From: Actinomycetota bacterium
GTDB lineage: Bacteria > Cyanobacteriota > Vampirovibrionia > Obscuribacterales > Obscuribacteraceae
DNA: 7,200 nucleotides
Direction of reading: 5' to 3'
NCBI GenBank assembly: GCA_903970355.1
Contig: CAJCIF010000272.1
Coordinates: 1-7,200 of the forward strand
The number at the start of each line of letters is the position of its first letter. Positions within the stretch are counted from its first letter, which is position 1. Under the pieces are notes generated by a model. The model did not search any database. It saw nothing but the letters and a program-made list of their open reading frames with translations, and was not told the origin of the DNA. Of this stretch, positions 5,027 through 7,200 are shown one piece after another. A program made the translations under genes and the position numbers.

Positions 5027-5899
5027 ATGCAAAGGCACATCGATGATACCCAGACGGTTAGCGTTAAGGAAATGCTGCACCAGTCTGGTCCCCAAGCAAC
5101 TCGTTCGTTCTTGGCGAACTATCACTACGAACTACGCAGGGTTTTTCCGAGCAGCGAAATCGAGACTGCAAGGACTTACCTGAGCTATCTTGCGAGTGAC
5201 CCTGAGACTATGAATTGGGACATGCTGGCATTGCGCGACTCGGACGGAACGCTCATGGGCGGTATTCAGTTCCAAGTTCGCAAGGTGCCGGGGGTGTGGC
5301 TCAAGAAAGTCATCTGGGCTGAGCACATTTGGCTCGTAAAATCGGCTGAGGTGCGTAACTTTCCAAACCTCATGACGCTCTTGCGTATCGCATCCGAAGC
5401 GTTCAAGGCAACAGGCGCACAGGTAGCGTTCTTTGAGTATAACGATCGGGCCAAAATGTCGAGCGAGGAAATTGCGTTCGACTTGAAGTCCGGCGTTGCT
5501 CCCGAGGTTCGCGAACTTATGTGGAAACGCCTTGGCGCGTACGTCTTGATTGACCGCGACGCGTTCCTGGCGCCGTACGATCAGCCTGGCATGGGTGGGG
5601 AAGAGGCGGTTCGCTGCCTTAACTTGGGCTTCTTCCCGCTCAACTGCCGCGCGCTGGATGGAAACAAGTTGCTTGTTGCTGACTATAAGGCGATGCTGCG
5701 GGCTGCGCATTCGACCATCAAGGGCATCTCACCGGATGATCCGACCATGGCTGAGAACGATGCCAAGCTTGACGCATACATCGCTAAAGGTCAGAAGAGC
5801 TTCAAGTTCCACCGTCTTGCTGATACCGCTGTTCGGCGTATGGCCATTGTTCATGCCCATCGTCAAACTCCGAAGCAGCATTTCGTGAATGCGGCGTAA
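5027..5899 (+). CDS. Probable GNAT-fold acyltransferase-like protein (290 aa)
   Basis: I call this a GNAT-like protein from its arrangement, not from a clear motif. A soluble 290-residue product shows the GNAT order: a strand-turn-strand MLALRDSDGTLMGGIQFQV (66-84), a strand AEHIWLV (98-104), a helix with NLMTLLRIASEAFKATG (114-130), a strand AQVAFFEYND (131-140) and a late LGAYVLIDRDAF (169-180) resembling the usual end of the fold. The acetyl-CoA loop (R/Q-x-x-G-x-G/A) is not visible between 104 and 120, so cofactor binding is unproven. Residues about 215-290 form an added, mostly helical and basic tail. The ATG has GGAG eight bases upstream. An EamA transporter follows 82 bases later on the same strand, suggesting joint work on one small molecule. 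GC content and codon use match the transporter. Confidence 0.5.
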   Translation: MQRHIDDTQTVSVKEMLHQSGPQATRSFLANYHYELRRVFPSSEIETARTYLSYLASDPETMNWDMLALRDSDGTLMGGIQFQVRKVPGVWLKKVIWAEHIWLVKSAEVRNFPNLMTLLRIASEAFKATGAQVAFFEYNDRAKMSSEEIAFDLKSGVAPEVRELMWKRLGAYVLIDRDAFLAPYDQPGMGGEEAVRCLNLGFFPLNCRALDGNKLLVADYKAMLRAAHSTIKGISPDDPTMAENDAKLDAYIAKGQKSFKFHRLADTAVRRMAIVHAHRQTPKQHFVNAA

Positions 5900-5911
5900 C
5901 TAGCTGTTTTT

Positions 5912-5953
5912 CGGCGGTGCAACGGGTGTGTGAAAGCATCCTGCGCACTGCCG
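5912..5953 (+). promoter_or_regulatory. Inverted repeat between the GNAT-like and transporter genes
   Basis: CGGCGGTGC (5912-5920) pairs with GCACTGCCG (5945-5953) with one internal mismatch, leaving a 24-base loop. No T run follows, so it is unlikely to stop transcription fully. It could stabilise or attenuate the message between two otherwise adjacent genes. Confidence 0.3.
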
Positions 5954-5981
5954 GATAACGGCCAAAAGTAAAGGTAGCGTC

Positions 5982-6887
5982 ATGGAACTGTACATTTTGA
6001 TGGGCATCGCTACGGTGCTCTGGGGTAGTTTCGGCGTGGTAGAGAAAATTGCTACGACGAAAGCGGATACAACTGTGCCACCAAATATGGTTGTTCTGCA
6101 AATGGTTCTCGTTGAGAACGCCTTCTGGCTTGCAATCATGCCGGGATGCGCTGTGTACCTGCTTTGGCAAAATCCAGCCTGGCATCCGCATCTTGCGGTT
6201 CTGGGTTGGGGTGGGTTGACGATGTTCGCTCTAGTGGCAAGCATTGTCTTCTATCTGCGGGCGCTCGCGGTCGCAGAGGCAAGCTGGGTGATCGGGTTGA
6301 CGGCAGCTAGCTCGATTGTCACGCAGGTGCTCGGCTTCGTGGTTCATGAGAGTTTAAGCGGGCTGAGACTTGTTGCTACACTGGTGGCTGTCCTTGGTGC
6401 CTTGCTCCTCTCCTTTGAGAAGCAGGACGGACTGTCTCGCCGCCAGCAACTGCAATGTTTGGGGAATGTTTTGCTTGCCACTATCTTCGGTGGCGCGCTC
6501 TTCATCTCTGACAAAGCGGGCGTAAACCTCTCATCACCGATCGAACTGTCTTTCTCGGTTGGCGTTTGGGGGGTGCTTATCTGGTTGGTGGTGTTCTTCA
6601 TGGCACGGCGTTATTTGGGCCCTGGGTTTCATCCGTTTCGGGGACCTGTGGCTCGATATGCTTCTTATGCTGCCGTGATGCAAGGAGTCGGTAACCTGGC
6701 TTATATCATTGCAATGGCGCTTGCTGCTGCAAGTTACATTGTGCCGATGACTTTATCACTCGACCAGATTGTCGTCGTGCTCATGTCCAGATTCTTGTTG
6801 AAGGAAAAGATCAAAGCACAGCGCGTGCTCGGTATTTTCCTCATCGTGGCTGGAGCAATGGGCATACAAGCGGCAGGATTGTCGTAA
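5982..6887 (+). CDS. EamA/DMT-family transporter, ten membrane segments
   Basis: This is an inner-membrane carrier of the drug/metabolite transporter superfamily; members export amino acids, metabolites or toxic compounds. Its 301 residues form two EamA halves, about 3-143 and 158-297, each with five hydrophobic segments. The family opening WGSFGVVEKIA is at 14-24. Each half ends in the family pattern: VVHESLSGLRLVATLVAVLG (120-139) and FLLKEKIKAQRVLGIFLIVA (271-290). A hydrophilic linker EKQDGLSRRQQ (146-156) joins them. Length is normal for the family and nothing is missing. The ATG follows AAAGGTAG at close spacing. It lies 82 bases after the GNAT-like gene and is likely co-transcribed with it; a hairpin follows its stop. 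The substrate cannot be predicted from the sequence. Confidence 0.9.
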   Translation: MELYILMGIATVLWGSFGVVEKIATTKADTTVPPNMVVLQMVLVENAFWLAIMPGCAVYLLWQNPAWHPHLAVLGWGGLTMFALVASIVFYLRALAVAEASWVIGLTAASSIVTQVLGFVVHESLSGLRLVATLVAVLGALLLSFEKQDGLSRRQQLQCLGNVLLATIFGGALFISDKAGVNLSSPIELSFSVGVWGVLIWLVVFFMARRYLGPGFHPFRGPVARYASYAAVMQGVGNLAYIIAMALAAASYIVPMTLSLDQIVVVLMSRFLLKEKIKAQRVLGIFLIVAGAMGIQAAGLS

Positions 6888-6891
6888 ACAG

Positions 6892-6953
6892 GCAAGCGAG
6901 GTGCGTGACAAAAGACACTGACAATGTCTCAGTCCGCACCTTGCTGCTGTTTT
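6892..6953 (+). terminator. Stem-loop terminator after the transporter gene
   Basis: AGGTGCG (6899-6905) pairs with CGCACCT (6935-6941), and inside it AGACA pairs with TGTCT around CTGACAA. An alternative outer pairing GCAAG/CTTGC exists. A TTTT run at 6950-6953 follows. It starts a few bases after the stop at 6887, fitting the end of the two-gene unit. Confidence 0.6.
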
Positions 6954-7000
6954 CCCTTCATTTTTGCAAATATATACTATAATATATAGCGAAAAGTAAT

Positions 7001-7074
7001 AAATAAAAATGAACAGCCGGAACTCTTCAGCAAAGACTTATCAAAAAGTCTGAACTGCAAAGAACCGGCTGTTC
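7001..7074 (-). terminator. 64-base nested hairpin, terminator of the minus-strand gene
   Basis: GAACAGCCGG (7011-7020) pairs perfectly with CCGGCTGTTC (7065-7074). Inside, CAG pairs with CTG and AGACTT with AAGTCT, separated by symmetric internal loops of seven and three bases around an ATCAAA loop. Read on the minus strand it starts 28 bases after the stop at 7103 and is followed by ATTTTTATTTATTAC, as expected for a terminator. It is longer and more symmetric than usual. Plus-strand transcription from the AT-rich TATAAT at 6978-6983 into it, as a small RNA, is the alternative. Confidence 0.6.
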
Positions 7075-7102
7075 GTGCTCATGAACCATGACCTTCAACT
7101 CC

Positions 7103-7200
7103 CTACACGTCCAACACATCTAGACCGCGTTTGAGAAAACCAACTGCTTCCATGGCGTGTCGAATAGCGTCTGTGTAGCGACATTCGCGCAATGCTATTG
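7103..7200 (-). CDS. C-terminal end of an unidentified protein (partial)
   Basis: The last 31 codons of a minus-strand gene are visible, ending at a TAG (CTA at 7103-7105); the rest lies beyond the right edge. The end reads IALRECRYTDAIRHAMEAVG then FLKRGLDVLDV. This amphipathic, Ala/Arg-rich stretch looks like a pair of helices and is protein-like, while the other minus-strand frames are less so. There is too little for a family call. It converges on the transporter gene, with the long hairpin between them. Confidence 0.6.
   Translation of the reverse strand, partial: IALRECRYTDAIRHAMEAVGFLKRGLDVLDV

Noticed and set aside
7011..7074. Integron attC site
   Set aside because: The imperfect palindrome has the right size, but the core GTTRRRY and inverse-core RYYYAAC boxes are absent and no integrase or cassette array is near.

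Overview
This is bacterial DNA: compact same-strand genes, Shine-Dalgarno-type ribosome sites and stem-loop terminators. It carries no rRNA, tRNA or other taxonomic marker, so I do not name an organism. An exported Zn-dependent cell-wall amidase, an inner-membrane acyltransferase and a DMT-family transporter suggest a free-living, probably diderm bacterium. Base composition is moderate almost throughout, except for the first ~390 bases, which are strikingly GC-rich and use nearly only G/C-ending codons.

Layout from left to right. (1) 3-386 holds the C-terminal end of a GC-rich, Asp/His/Arg-rich repetitive reading frame that enters from outside the window. (2) 387-773 is non-coding but contains an unusually good Shine-Dalgarno-like stretch and two consecutive strong stem-loops (460-488 and 496-554), a candidate structured RNA or terminator block. 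(3) 774-1076 (minus strand) is a small, well-supported but unrecognised gene of 100 codons. (4) 1341-1649 (plus) is a possible small gene with a 48-base near-perfect inverted repeat inside it. (5) 1650-2009 is mostly empty, ending in two adjacent palindromes just ahead of the next gene. (6) 2010-3013 holds a stand-alone ParB/sulfiredoxin-type domain protein followed by an exported N-acetylmuramoyl-L-alanine amidase, closed by an 18-bp terminator hairpin. (7) 3144-4238 is an OafA-type membrane O-acyltransferase with its own likely promoter. (8) 4239-5026 is a 788-base gene-poor stretch with several clean palindromes. (9) 5027-6887 is a two-gene unit: a probable GNAT-fold protein and an EamA/DMT exporter. 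(10) At the right edge a minus-strand gene ends at 7103, followed by a 64-base hairpin that looks like its terminator.

The recognisable genes concern the cell envelope: peptidoglycan hydrolysis, glycan or lipid acylation, and small-molecule export. The acyltransferase is separated from the amidase by a terminator, so they are neighbours but probably separate transcription units. The GNAT-like gene and the EamA transporter plausibly work together on one small molecule (modify, then export), but that is inferred from adjacency only. No CRISPR array, transposase, integrase or complete mobile element is visible. The most unusual material is non-coding or borderline: the stem-loop block at 436-560, the inverted repeat at 1452-1499, a palindromic motif recurring in three spacers, and the perfect palindromes around 4379 and 4829.
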